Source: Trametopsis cervina
Lineage: Eukaryota; Basidiomycota; Agaricomycetes; Polyporales; Irpicaceae
Length of the DNA: 64,000 nucleotides
Direction: 5' to 3'
NCBI GenBank assembly: GCA_022385755.1
Contig: MU278387.1
Location: 93,438 to 157,437 of the forward strand
A program made the translations under genes and the position numbers. Every line of letters begins with the position of its first letter. Position 1 is the first letter of the stretch. This document shows, one piece after another, positions 12,780 to 22,724 of this stretch. The notes beneath the pieces were generated by a model. It was not told the DNA's origin. It was given only the letters and a program-made list of their open reading frames with translations, and did no database searches.

Positions 12780-15713
12780 ATGGCTAGCGACGATAGACGT
12801 CCACACGACACATCTCAGGGTAGCCTAACCAATTCCCCTTCTAGGAGCCAAGATCACAGCACCGCTATCGTCAACCCTCCCGAGGGATGGACGAGCGAGC
12901 TGCACACACCTGTACCTGGCATTCCCGACACAGAAGCCGCAGGTCCGTCTTCGGCAAGTCTCGTGCCGCGGATACACTCCCTCTCTCTGGCTGATTCCCA
13001 CTCGCAGATATCCTCACCTGGTCATAGTGCGGTGGAGCAGTCTGAACCCGAAATTCATGGTGGGTCAGGCTCTCTAACGCCGACACGGGCATCTAACAGT
13101 GAGGATGCTCATTCTTCACGCTCCGAGTCAGTGCGGCCGACCAATGGAACCATCAATACGTCGCGACGGGCTCGGGTTGAGGAAGAGGAGGACGAAGATG
13201 AGCAGCGAGAGACGAACCGCCAGCGTATGACATCTCCAGACGCAAGCGACTCTACTGATGCTGAGCATCTGTACCACCCCGACTTGCACGCACATGAACG
13301 TGAGCGACAACGGGAAGCACCACAGCCCCACCCACAGCAACCAAATACAGCTAATGGTGGACCGCCGCCCATATTCCATCGTATCGCATTTACTGTGGAT
13401 TGGTTTCCTGCTGGACAGATGCTTCCAGGGGCAGGCAACCCCACTTTCTTCCCTCCTGCTTTTGGACTCGTGCCTATGCCGACGTTTGCCAGCTTGGCTC
13501 GCGATGACCATACCCCTAATCCCAACGGATCCTCGACTCAAAGTCCTGATCGCGCCGCGACCGCGACTGCTACGCCGCCCGGTGGTTCCGGAGCTCCCGA
13601 GATAAACCATTTCCTCCAGCAGCTGCGTGACTCAATTAGTCAAATGCCGACTGGCGGTAACGGACCCCTTCCGCCTGGTACGCACGTACATCATGGCTTC
13701 CCCATGTTCCCTTTCCCCGGTATCTTCACAGGTATGGATATGGAGGAGCCAGATGACCCCAGTCGAGCCAAGCGGTTGCTGGCCGGCCTGGAGGAGGTTC
13801 CTAGCGGACTGATAAAGAGAATGGAGAGGCTGGGTGAAGAAGACGGAGAGATGCCTGTCTGCGCCGTCTGTTTCGACGACCTGCTGGAGCCGGCTGATGA
13901 TTCCTCGAGCGACGCTAAAGGATCGGAACATGCTGATCATTCGGAAGATGCCCACATGGACGTCGACGCTGAGTCAACAGTCTCGAACGATCCCACCATA
14001 TCCTCCGCGGCATCTACGTCTGGCTCATCTACCACATCTACGGAGACTGCCCAGGCCGTTGATACTTCCCTTGATCACAGAGTCTTCGTCCTTCCATGCG
14101 CACACGCTTTTCATGGATCTTGTCTACGACCGTGGTTCACAAGACCTCATCGTACAACATGCCCTACATGCCGTTTCGACATCGATCCTGAGTCGTTGAC
14201 ATACGTGCCCCCCACTCGCTCACAAACGCGCGATGCCGCGAGGCGGGAGTTGGCGAGAGCACGCGCAAGACTACGTGCACGACAAGCCGCCGCTACCGCA
14301 GTCAGTGCTGGAGCTCCTTCTACAGGGCCAGCGAACCCTCCTCCTGCCTATCAACCGTCGGAAAGCGCAGCCGATGAAACAGAAGTCCCGCATTCACCTC
14401 CTAACGCCCCATCTCCCACGTTCAGTGATATCTTACTCCCACCTCCGCCAGCACCCGTTCATGCTGACGGCGGCGCCGGCACTCGTCCACGTGGTCCGGG
14501 ACCAGCTTTCTTCGACATGCCTGTCGGCGTCATATTCGACTTTAGCATGGTCGTTCCCGCCCCAAGGCCTAGGGCTGCAGGGACAGCTCAGCCCCCACCA
14601 CCTACACATGCCCAGAATCCACAGCCCGCAAACGACGGGCAACGCACCCCAGGTCAGGCCCAGCGAGCACCACCCTCTGGCACCCCCGCTGCACCTGGAC
14701 AGCCTGGTCCCAATTTAGACCCATCGTCTGCCGGAAGAGTTCACCTCGACGCCGCCGGTATGGACCTAGTTGAGCAGATTCTGCGGAATATGTTTAGCAC
14801 TATCATGGACCCCGGTGCTGCTCCGCCTCCTGGCACTGACCCTGCTGTCCCTACGCGAGGAGCCTCAGAACCTCCTACTGCGGGTATCCGTCAACCGCCA
14901 TTCGGTCCCCTACCAGCATTTGGTACTGGTGATCAAGGACCTCTGCCTAGCTTCGATGAACTGATGGAACTCGTGGAAGGCTTTCCCGTCACCGATGGTC
15001 AAGTGCAACCAACAGGTCCGTCCGACGGTAGTGAAGCTACTCCAGAGCACGTCGACGGAGAAGAACATCTACATCCGCAGGACCCCCCACCTGACCACCA
15101 TCATGTTCATCCATTTGGCAATATTATGCACGGCATCCAGCACATGGCATCGAACGTATTGCACCGCATGTTTCCTCCTGGAGGTCCTGGACAAGGTGAG
15201 GCTGACGGCCCAACCCCTGCGCAAGGGACAAATAACGCACACCCTCACCCTCATCCTCCTGGCCCTATACCGTTCACCATTCCCGCAATGCCTCGTGCGC
15301 GCGGACCGCGACCACCTGCGGGTCCCAAACGCGAGTGGACTGTACCTCCGCCGCCGGGACCGACGCTCCGCGAACGTATCGAGAAGAAGGAGCGAGAACG
15401 GGGATGGCGCTGTTCCGATATCAGCTGTGGGGTAGGTCCGACGGACGAAGACCCCGTCCCCGTCATCGATCCTCGGGCTATCCGCCAAATCGGAATCAAA
15501 CCGACGAACGGTGAGAGCAAGGAGAGCGTCTGCGAACATACCTTCCATCCCTCTTGCTTGGTCAGCGCTGAGCGTGTAGCGGGTTGGAACGGTGCGGACC
15601 AGAAAGAGGAAGTGCAAGGCGAGGAGAGCGTACAGGTTTCGTGCCCGGTATGTCGAGCTGTTGGCTCGATCTCCCGCAATGACTGGGACGAGGGCGCTTG
15701 CGCCCTTGCATGA
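12780..15713 (+). CDS. Large RING-H2 putative E3 ubiquitin ligase
   Basis: A single intronless frame of 977 residues. A RING-H2 finger lies at residues 361-464: CAVC (C361, C364), then after a long acidic Ser/Asp-rich insert LPCAHAFHGSC (C440, H442, H445, C448) and CPTC (C461, C464). A second RING-like zinc site is near the C-terminus: C878-x4-C883, CEHTFHPSC (918-926) and CPVC (955-958). The rest is disordered, rich in Pro, Ser, Gly and His. By family knowledge RING-H2 proteins bind an E2 enzyme and transfer ubiquitin; the substrate is unknown. The absence of introns contrasts with neighbouring genes. The protein has no membrane segment, so a cytosolic or nuclear role is inferred. Confidence 0.85.
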   Translation: MASDDRRPHDTSQGSLTNSPSRSQDHSTAIVNPPEGWTSELHTPVPGIPDTEAAGPSSASLVPRIHSLSLADSHSQISSPGHSAVEQSEPEIHGGSGSLTPTRASNSEDAHSSRSESVRPTNGTINTSRRARVEEEEDEDEQRETNRQRMTSPDASDSTDAEHLYHPDLHAHERERQREAPQPHPQQPNTANGGPPPIFHRIAFTVDWFPAGQMLPGAGNPTFFPPAFGLVPMPTFASLARDDHTPNPNGSSTQSPDRAATATATPPGGSGAPEINHFLQQLRDSISQMPTGGNGPLPPGTHVHHGFPMFPFPGIFTGMDMEEPDDPSRAKRLLAGLEEVPSGLIKRMERLGEEDGEMPVCAVCFDDLLEPADDSSSDAKGSEHADHSEDAHMDVDAESTVSNDPTISSAASTSGSSTTSTETAQAVDTSLDHRVFVLPCAHAFHGSCLRPWFTRPHRTTCPTCRFDIDPESLTYVPPTRSQTRDAARRELARARARLRARQAAATAVSAGAPSTGPANPPPAYQPSESAADETEVPHSPPNAPSPTFSDILLPPPPAPVHADGGAGTRPRGPGPAFFDMPVGVIFDFSMVVPAPRPRAAGTAQPPPPTHAQNPQPANDGQRTPGQAQRAPPSGTPAAPGQPGPNLDPSSAGRVHLDAAGMDLVEQILRNMFSTIMDPGAAPPPGTDPAVPTRGASEPPTAGIRQPPFGPLPAFGTGDQGPLPSFDELMELVEGFPVTDGQVQPTGPSDGSEATPEHVDGEEHLHPQDPPPDHHHVHPFGNIMHGIQHMASNVLHRMFPPGGPGQGEADGPTPAQGTNNAHPHPHPPGPIPFTIPAMPRARGPRPPAGPKREWTVPPPPGPTLRERIEKKERERGWRCSDISCGVGPTDEDPVPVIDPRAIRQIGIKPTNGESKESVCEHTFHPSCLVSAERVAGWNGADQKEEVQGEESVQVSCPVCRAVGSISRNDWDEGACALA

Positions 15714-16180
15714 GTGTCTGCACGCATGTCACTTTTTTATTCCTATTCGTCGAAGTGCGCATTGATGATGTATCGCATCCTTTTCTTGATTTCGCAGCGC
15801 TTTCTATGACCATTTTCCATCCCCACCAATCTCATTCTCCTTCATCAACCTCTCGCTATGCTTGAACACGCAGCACTCGTCACTCACACATGTCGTCGAA
15901 CTCGCATTCCTCACCCCTTCGTCCAAGTAGTTTCTGTCGTTTGCATGCAATCGCTGTCGTAATTTGTGTCATGGAAGTATTATTTGTTAGTAGATACGTA
16001 GATACGGTCTTGTAATATGTACGTTTAGTGTCCAATGATATGCTATATCCTCACTCACCCTACCGTATGATGCTGTCTGTCAGATTCAGGCTTTTCGGGA
16101 AACCCCGGCCATTTGCGCTCGCCAGGCGGGCCAACTCCAACACCGTGAGCGCCTCACGTTCCGCTCAACTTCTACCTCCA
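15714..16180. other. 3' flank of RING gene, no gene
   Basis: AT-richer sequence with no supported coding frame, likely including the RING gene 3' UTR and terminator. Confidence 0.4.
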
Positions 16181-16207
16181 CCTGCCAACGTGGTGAGCGG
16201 TCGCGAC

Positions 16208-16423
16208 GAGAGCAGGGGTTGGCAACGTGGACCAAACCTGAGGACTCACGGGTGCCAGCCCCATTCACTCTCTGAGCACCGCAAGCTACTGCTATGCATG
16301 TTTTAGATTGTTCATTCTGTCATGCCTTGCTGTAGCATGGGACGCTGTGGTGATGAGAGCAGGGTTCGCAACGTGGATCAAACCCAAGGACCCACGGCTG
16401 CCAACCCCCTTCACTCTCTGAGC
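16208..16423. repeat. Two direct copies of a hairpin-forming repeat
   Basis: Copy A (16208-16277) and copy B (16355-16423) start with GAGAGCAGGG and end with TTCACTCTCTGAGC, 147 bp apart. Each can fold back on itself: the left arm GGGTTgGCA-like pairs with TGCCAaCCC-like, and the outer GAGAG pairs with CTCTC. The copies differ at several positions, some still compatible with pairing. No coding frame covers both. Confidence 0.6.
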
Positions 16424-16582
16424 TCTGCCGACCACTGTCTCTGCATTCTGGCCTTAACTTTTATATTCAATGCTTATGTGTTAGGGCAGTGCAGTGACGA
16501 AGTAGTCAGGTGCGTCCGCCTACACATCTGTGTCCACCTTGTATTTGCACGCTCATATGTCTTCGCAGATCATATTTCATCT

Positions 16583-16703
16583 CCAAGGAGGTCCTTAGTC
16601 TTGTGGCCGCCTTGCGAGTATGACCACAGGGAGGTCCTTAATCTTGTGGCCGCCCTGTAGATAACAGAGCTGAGGCGGTCCTTAGTCTTGTGGCCGCCTC
16701 AGC
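16583..16703. repeat. Three tandem hairpins with a shared loop
   Basis: Three units with the conserved core TCCTTA(G/A)TCTTGTGG start at 16592, 16635 and 16679, so spacing is 43 and 44 bp. Each core is enclosed by inverted arms that differ between units but stay complementary: CAAGGAGG with CCGCCTTG, ACAGGGAGG with CCGCCCTGT, and AGCTGAGGCGG with CCGCCTCAGCT (the last 11 bp perfect). The first two share a single A/G mismatch at the third pair. The loop is constant while the arms covary. Confidence 0.75.
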
Positions 16704-16718
16704 TGAGCAGAACAATAC

Positions 16719-16772
16719 ATGCCCCGGTTTCCTAATGTGCCCCGGTATAATAACATGCCCCGGTTTACACAT
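16719..16772. repeat. Three 18-bp tandem repeats (TGCCCCGGT)
   Basis: TGCCCCGGT occurs at 16720, 16738 and 16756, exactly 18 bp apart, each followed by an A/T-rich half. It directly follows the hairpin triplet. Confidence 0.75.
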
Positions 16773-18227
16773 ATCATACTGCCCAATGACGAGTACAGAG
16801 AGACCACGAGAAGTCGCGTAAGCTCGACAGCCAGCAGGTATGTGCTCAGATCCTCATTCTACAGGACTGGGCTGATGCTCTCATAGCAAGCCGAACCCTA
16901 GCAGAATTGAGGTGACTTCAGTTCGCTCGTGGCGCCTGTTGTATGGGGAAGTGCGATCGCCAACTGGTGAGTGTGATCGTGATCTTGGCGCACGTATCAA
17001 TTTGCTCACTATTCTGGTGCCGGCGTGACATAGCAGACATACTATACAAGACGCGCAATAGTCAAATGACTGTATCTTAAATCCTATTTTCCATGAATGT
17101 TTCCTCAAACATGCGTCAAGAGCCCAGAAGGTTTCGCGACCATTGCAAATAAGTCAACCGGGTACGACGTCTTATTAGCTTGAGCTCGAGGAGAATGGGA
17201 CCCCGCCCGGTCCGCTGCAGGCCAACGGAACCGTCGCTCTCGGAGACGAAAACTGTCATGGATGAAGAGACGCGTCAGATCTGAAAAGGAGGGCCAGTGC
17301 TGCATACGCCCTTGGAAGGCTCACCACGGCTTGAGGCGAGCTAGGGTCTATCCCGATCCTAAGCTGATCTGGCAAGACGTGGGTCGTCTACAGCGACTTG
17401 AAGACGGAGCAGCTGGAATAACGTCAGTGTCTGCGACCTCTCCGTGCTTTCCTATTCTCAAGCGGCGACCCTAACGCTCACAGCACTTCCCCTTTGCCTA
17501 TCGGATAGCTCGAGCTGGTCACGATCTACATCTCAATCTAATGGTCTGGGAATTCGACCATGTGCGGGGCGATGGCGCTTGCCAATCAGGACAATCCGTT
17601 CTACGGACCCACAACGCGCACGAAGATTGAAACAGGGAAAGCGGAATTATGGAAGCGCGAACAGCGAGAGTAGATCTTCATATGCGACTGCCGCTGTGTG
17701 GAGAACTTCCTGGTACAGATGGTCTATCCAGGCGTGGACGCGATGATCGTCGAAGCGCCACATAGGGCAAAGCAGAGTACCTGTGGCCACCGCAATTGAA
17801 GGTAGTAGTCGTGTTGGATTATTGCCTCGCGCTGGATTGTGTGACGTGTGGATGATGCGTGTGTAATACCACTCTGCATGTGTTCGAACCATAGCACCCG
17901 AGTCTGTTGATGAGCGTAGCGCTTCAATAAACTTGTTTGAGCGGGAGCGGGACTATAACAGTACATCCGAACTTGCGCCCGTACGTGAGTTTGCCACAAA
18001 GCCATACCCCTATGAGGGCTAAAACTCGAGCTAACGAGTTTCGCATTGTACCACCAGGTTTCATGGGCGCCGCTCTTAACTCGGGACATCGTATCAAAGC
18101 TGGCCACCTGCTGCAACGCAACCTTACAGAGCACTTCCAGAAAGGATCGGCTCACGTCAGTCCGGGATGCATATGGAATGCATCGCAGTGATGCTCCTCG
18201 GCTACTAGCCGGGCCTGCTCCCGGAGG
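16773..18227. other. Intergenic / no convincing gene
   Basis: Short frames exist on both strands, including a plus-strand fragment near 17566-17670 with protein-like composition (NPFYGPTTRTK), but stops interrupt it and I cannot assign a family. It may be a decayed gene. The right end is the promoter of P450 gene 2. Confidence 0.35.
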
Positions 18228-18237
18228 TATATAATAA
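18228..18237 (+). promoter_or_regulatory. TATA box of P450 gene 2
   Basis: TATATAATAA lies 34 bp upstream of the ATG at 18271, at a spacing compatible with a very short 5' UTR. Confidence 0.5.
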
Positions 18238-18270
18238 TCGCCAGGATGCCCAAGTGAGGCCAACGTCAGA

Positions 18271-20403
18271 ATGAATCTCGTACCCCCTCTCCCAGGGATG
18301 TCTCTGCAGGAAATTCAGGTTTATCATCTGGTAGCTGGCCTGGTGAGTTTTTGGCACTATCTGAGCTCAGGACTGGATTGAGATCTTCGTATTTCAAATG
18401 TGGTGATCCAGGCAGGTTACTACGCGTTCAACCGTCATGAACCCGCCAGTACTGCAGGCATCCTCACGTATCTCCTAGCTCCGCCAACGCTTCTATCACT
18501 GCTATTTGGTCCCCAAGCCTCCTCCGTCTTCACCGCCGTCACGAACTCGTTCACCGTATACTTCGCGATCTTGGCTGTTTGCACCATTCTTTACAGGATC
18601 TCTCCTTTCCACCCGTTGGCGCGGTATCCTGGGCCCCTCATGAACAAAATCACGAATTGGTGGACGTATTACCATGTTAAAGATGGGTCCCAACATCTCT
18701 ATTACCAGGCGCTGCACAACAAGTATGGTGATGTTGTTCGCATCGGTACGTCATGGTTTACACCAGCGTTATTGCGAACAGTGGCGTTGAACCATAACCT
18801 AGGCCCCAACGAACTCACTTTCCGTGATGCATCCCTCATCACTCCCATGATGGGGACGACGGGATTCCCGAAAGGACCGAGTGAGTCTGCTCTCCTATGT
18901 CTGAGTATGTCATAGTCTGACAACATTGAGGAAGATCGACTTGCCGCTGCGATGTATCCTTCAGTCCCATCAATGATCACCATGAGGGATCCCTCTATGC
19001 ACGCCAAGCGCAGGAGATACTGGAGCCGCGGGTTCGGTATCTCTGCCGTAAAAGAGTATCAACCCCTTGTCCAGAAGCGCGTAGCGCAGTTCGTTGATTT
19101 GCTCGAGTCTCGCCAAGGCTCAACAATCGACCTGAATGAATACATCAACTGGCTGACGTCCGACATTATGGGAGATATGGTGTACGGCTTTTTCCTCGTG
19201 TGATCTCGAGGGTATTCGCTGACATACCGTTCGCTAGCTTTGGCAGTACCCCCGAATTGCTGAAGAATGCTCGTATCGATCCCTTCTGGGATATCCTGAA
19301 GCAAGGTTATGAGTATGTACAAAGGCGATTCTTCCTGTTACAACATTGGAGAAAGCTCACCGCCACTTAGCATGGCCCTTCTTTTCGATCGTATCACCTG
19401 GTTGCCCTACTTTGCCAAGTATCTACCGTCGATGCGCCGCAGGATTACAGCAATGCGAGGTACAGGTGTTGAGCGTGCTATGCGTCGTTTACATTCAGGT
19501 TCTAAGACAAAGGATCTCTACTATTATCTGGTATGTTCCAGACTGTGGTCCCATGTCGCCCGGCTTACCTACCCTTGATGCGTGTAGAGTAACGAGGACG
19601 GATCCGAGAAGGAAACCCCTCCGACAGCAAACATAGTCTCGGATGGTGGGCTGGCGATGGTCGCGGGCTCCGATACGACTTCCACCGTGCTCACTAATGC
19701 GTTCTGGACGATATTGCGGTACCCGGAGATATGCAAGCGGCTTTGCGATGAGGTTGACAAATTCTACCCGGCCGGAGACGACGCTACGGATCCAATTCGC
19801 CACCCGGAGATGTCGTACCTGGAAGCAGTAATGTGCGCATGCGTTGTCAGAGCTTGTGCATAACAAATATTGACCGTTTTATAGCAACGAAACTCTGAGA
19901 ATGTACCCCGTCGCACCTAGCGGTAGCCAACGTGCTCCTACACTAGGGAAGGGCGATCGATTCCTTGGTGAATAGTCAGTATCGTGTTATTTGTCTGCGA
20001 AGCTTCGAATACTCTGCTTACTCATTCTGGAACCTGCAGCTACATCCCGGAAGGCACGAGCGTCCGGATCCACACGTGGTCCATCCACCACGACCCGCGC
20101 AACTTCACTAATCCGAACACTTTCTGGCCCGACAGGTGGCTCATTGCAGAAGGCTCGCAGCACGCCCCCGAAGGTTTCGTACATAATGTGAACGCGTTCA
20201 TCCCGTTCTCGTATGGCCCATCGAATTGCGTAGGCAAGAACGTCGCGATGCAGGAGATGCGGACGGTGTTGTGCACCACGCTGCAAAGGCTCCGAATGGA
20301 GCTCGTAGGAGATCCGGAGGAATACCAGAAGCATATCAAGGATAAATATGTCATTGAGGTGGGAGAGCTGCCGGTCTTGATCAAGCCGAGGCAAACGGGG
20401 TAG
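18271..20403 (+). CDS. Cytochrome P450 monooxygenase 2
   Basis: Exons 18271-18342, 18412-18745, 18803-18880, 18935-19181, 19238-19312, 19371-19530, 19588-19832, 19885-19974 and 20040-20403 give 554 residues. Two or more hydrophobic N-terminal stretches ([15 protein letters not shown] and [11 protein letters not shown]) precede the hinge ARYPGPLMN, so it is an ER-membrane P450. Conserved motifs are [11 protein letters not shown] (C-helix), AGSDTTS (I-helix), NETLRMYP (ExxR), FWPDRW, and the heme loop [14 protein letters not shown] with the axial cysteine. It differs clearly from P450 gene 1 in exon number and sequence, so the two are not recent tandem copies. The substrate cannot be inferred. 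The GT donor at 19182 was chosen because it restores the DMVFG motif and a 56-nt intron. Confidence 0.9.
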
Positions 20404-20888
20404 CTGGTGTGGTGATAAGAGGTGTTTGGAAATCTCACTACAAATCCAACGGTAGCGTGTTACTTATTGATCTGTCGCTCAGAATAGCTCAATTGCACGT
20501 CGGGAACTGCACCTGGCGGTTTGATAGAACCAGACTCACCAGATGTTTGTCGCCGCCGATGATGAACCGGCGAGGTCAGAGCCTGTCAGGCCGATAGCTT
20601 ATTGTAGGAAAATGCCTCCGAGTGGCCTCGTCCATGGCGCGTGTATTTCGTACACAGTTGGCTTGCAATGTATCGAAAATAATACCGCGGTGCTCGAACA
20701 AAGCCGCGTGAGACCATGCGCGGACCGTATCCATATTTCGTGTGTAGGCATACGAACGAGTCTCCGGAACATGTCGAGCAAGTTGATAGATGTGATTGAA
20801 GTAGGACACTTCACCTGGCCGGAGTAGATATGCCCAGTTGCAACGAGAAGTCTCGAACCAGCTGCCATCTGATATAGTTACGGTCAGC
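20404..20888. other. Intergenic spacer
   Basis: This is the 3' flank of P450 gene 2. No gene or structured element is apparent. Confidence 0.4.
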
Positions 20889-21087
20889 TACAGAGACGAA
20901 GGACGCGGAGAATGACTGAATCGACATTAGCTCTGCGGGTTCCATACGGATGTCCTAATCGTCCGCGCCAGAGGAGGTAGTGGTGTCCATGACCTTTAGC
21001 GAGAGGAAGAACTTGTGACGCATACGGTCTAGCATCTTGCCGTCGATGCTGCCCTGGCAGATGAGACGACACGCCACAACGTTGCAA
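20889..21087 (-). pseudogene. Helicase-like C-terminal relic
   Basis: On the minus strand one frame reads CRLICQGSIDGKMLDRMRHK then FFLSLKVM, an in-frame TAG, and later a PAELMSI segment. This pattern resembles the C-terminal end of fungal SNF2-type ATPases (C-x-G-[ST]-I-[DE] ... [KR]-x-x-LS-x-KVM). No upstream helicase motifs are nearby. Its 5' edge coincides with the repeated flank of the kinase-like array. The family assignment is tentative. Confidence 0.3.
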
Positions 21088-21168
21088 CAGAACATTGTGT
21101 GAGAAGTCACGGTATATGAGACCATATGCGAAGCAAAGATGTGTTCATTAAATCTATCACATATTATT

Positions 21169-22512
21169 CTAAGGACGTAGATAGAGAGGTAGAATGGAGT
21201 GGAGTAAGGCTGAACAAGTGAAGAAGATGAGTCGATAAAGATATGGGACTTGACCGCGCCGCGTTTGATGGACAGCTCGTTGCATCCTCCTTCGTCGCTT
21301 CATCGAATACACCAACCAGATCATGTACCTCCAGCCAAACAAATTGACACTGTCCCTACCCTCGAAGGTGTTGAGCAGACATATCAAAACACGCGTGAAG
21401 TGAACCCAAAAACTCACGCAACATGATAGGGTGCAAACCAATAGAGCCATTGCGTCGCCTTGTTCCAACGCGATGCAGTTTGAAGAAGCATGATTGACTG
21501 CGGTGCAGTAGGGCGCACTCCGGGGTCTTTGTTTGACAACATCTCACAAAACACCCATAGTGCTGGAGGGACCCGTACACCCCCATTGCGTGGGAGATGC
21601 CGAGCATAAGAATTTGACATCTGTATGAATGGTCAGAACAGTGTGATATCTATTGAAAATGCTATAGAAGGCTTTCCTGGCACATGTGCAGAGCAGTTTG
21701 TCCTGTGGAGTATATATCATATGCATAGGGATTGACGCTGTCTCTACCTTCGGGAGGGTCATAATGGCCTCCAAAAGGCAGATAGGGAAAACAAATGTCT
21801 CCGTGACCCCCTCTTGGTGGTGGAGGTAGTTGTTTCGAGCTGCCAAAATCAATGAGATAGCATTTTGACTCTTCCACCAGGAATGGAGATGTCGGCAGCG
21901 ATGGTCTGCGGCAGATCACCAGGTTATCTACATGGATGTCCTGCACATAGCTGAGAGAGTATATGTTGGTGTTATGAATGCATGTACTTACGAAGTGAGC
22001 TATTCCATTCTCATGCATAAACTCAAGGCCCTGAACTTTATGAGCATTGGAGTGACGAGGCATAGGGGTTTACTCACTTGCAGCACTTGCCTGATAACAT
22101 CTGTCAAAGTGTCCAATGAATGCCAGATCATGAGCGCAGCATCATGCAGCCATGGCATTACAATAATGGTGGTCTTGCTGCATGGGATAATTTCCACCGG
22201 AATGGTGTGGTTGCGACTGGACGAGATAGCCAGCAGACACTGCAGAGCACGGATTTCCATACGGGCAAACAGTGCATTACCAGCAGACTCCAGCAGCTCA
22301 TTGTCAACAGACTTCAAGACAAGCAGTGTGCCATGTTCATCAAAATATGACCGTATACGCTGCCACATATCCTTTTCACATTCATGTCATCAATGCGGTC
22401 CAACACAAGTAGGACAGCAACGAACCAGACGATGTCTGTATAACTTCCAGTGTCGGTCTATGGGAATTTGGAGTTCCTCCTCGGACCATTGGTAGAGCTC
22501 AAAACCACTCAT
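21169..22512 (-). pseudogene. Kinase-like array copy 1, splice-donor lesion
   Basis: Exons by analogy with copy 2 are 22512-22426, 22371-22078, 22030-21992, 21940-21677, 21620-21418 and 21355-21169, which would give 357 residues. Kinase-type residues are present: K49 in LLVLK, D141 and N146 in HFDIHVDN, and D171 in DFG. The donor after exon 4 reads GA instead of GT (21676-21675), whereas both sister copies have GTAAGC there. Without splicing the frame adds ESLL and stops at about residue 232, losing the C-terminal third and hydrophobic tail. No other lesion is seen, so the break is recent, or another donor is used. I class it as a probable pseudogene. Confidence 0.65.
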
Positions 22513-22724
22513 CTGGGCACGGCGAAAATGAGGGGTTGAGTGAGGTTGCACAGTGGATGCACATACCACATGCGAGTGCTTGAACTTATTGGAAGCGGCG
22601 TCTCACGTTCCGGTAAACTCCACCACGCCACAACGTTGCGACAGAACATCGTGTGAGGAGTCACGGCGTATCAGACCATACACACAACAAAGATATGTGT
22701 TCACTAGATATATTACATGTTATT

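Noticed and set aside
17566..17670. Protein-like fragment NPFYGPTTRTK
   Set aside because: Interrupted by stops and not assignable to a family.
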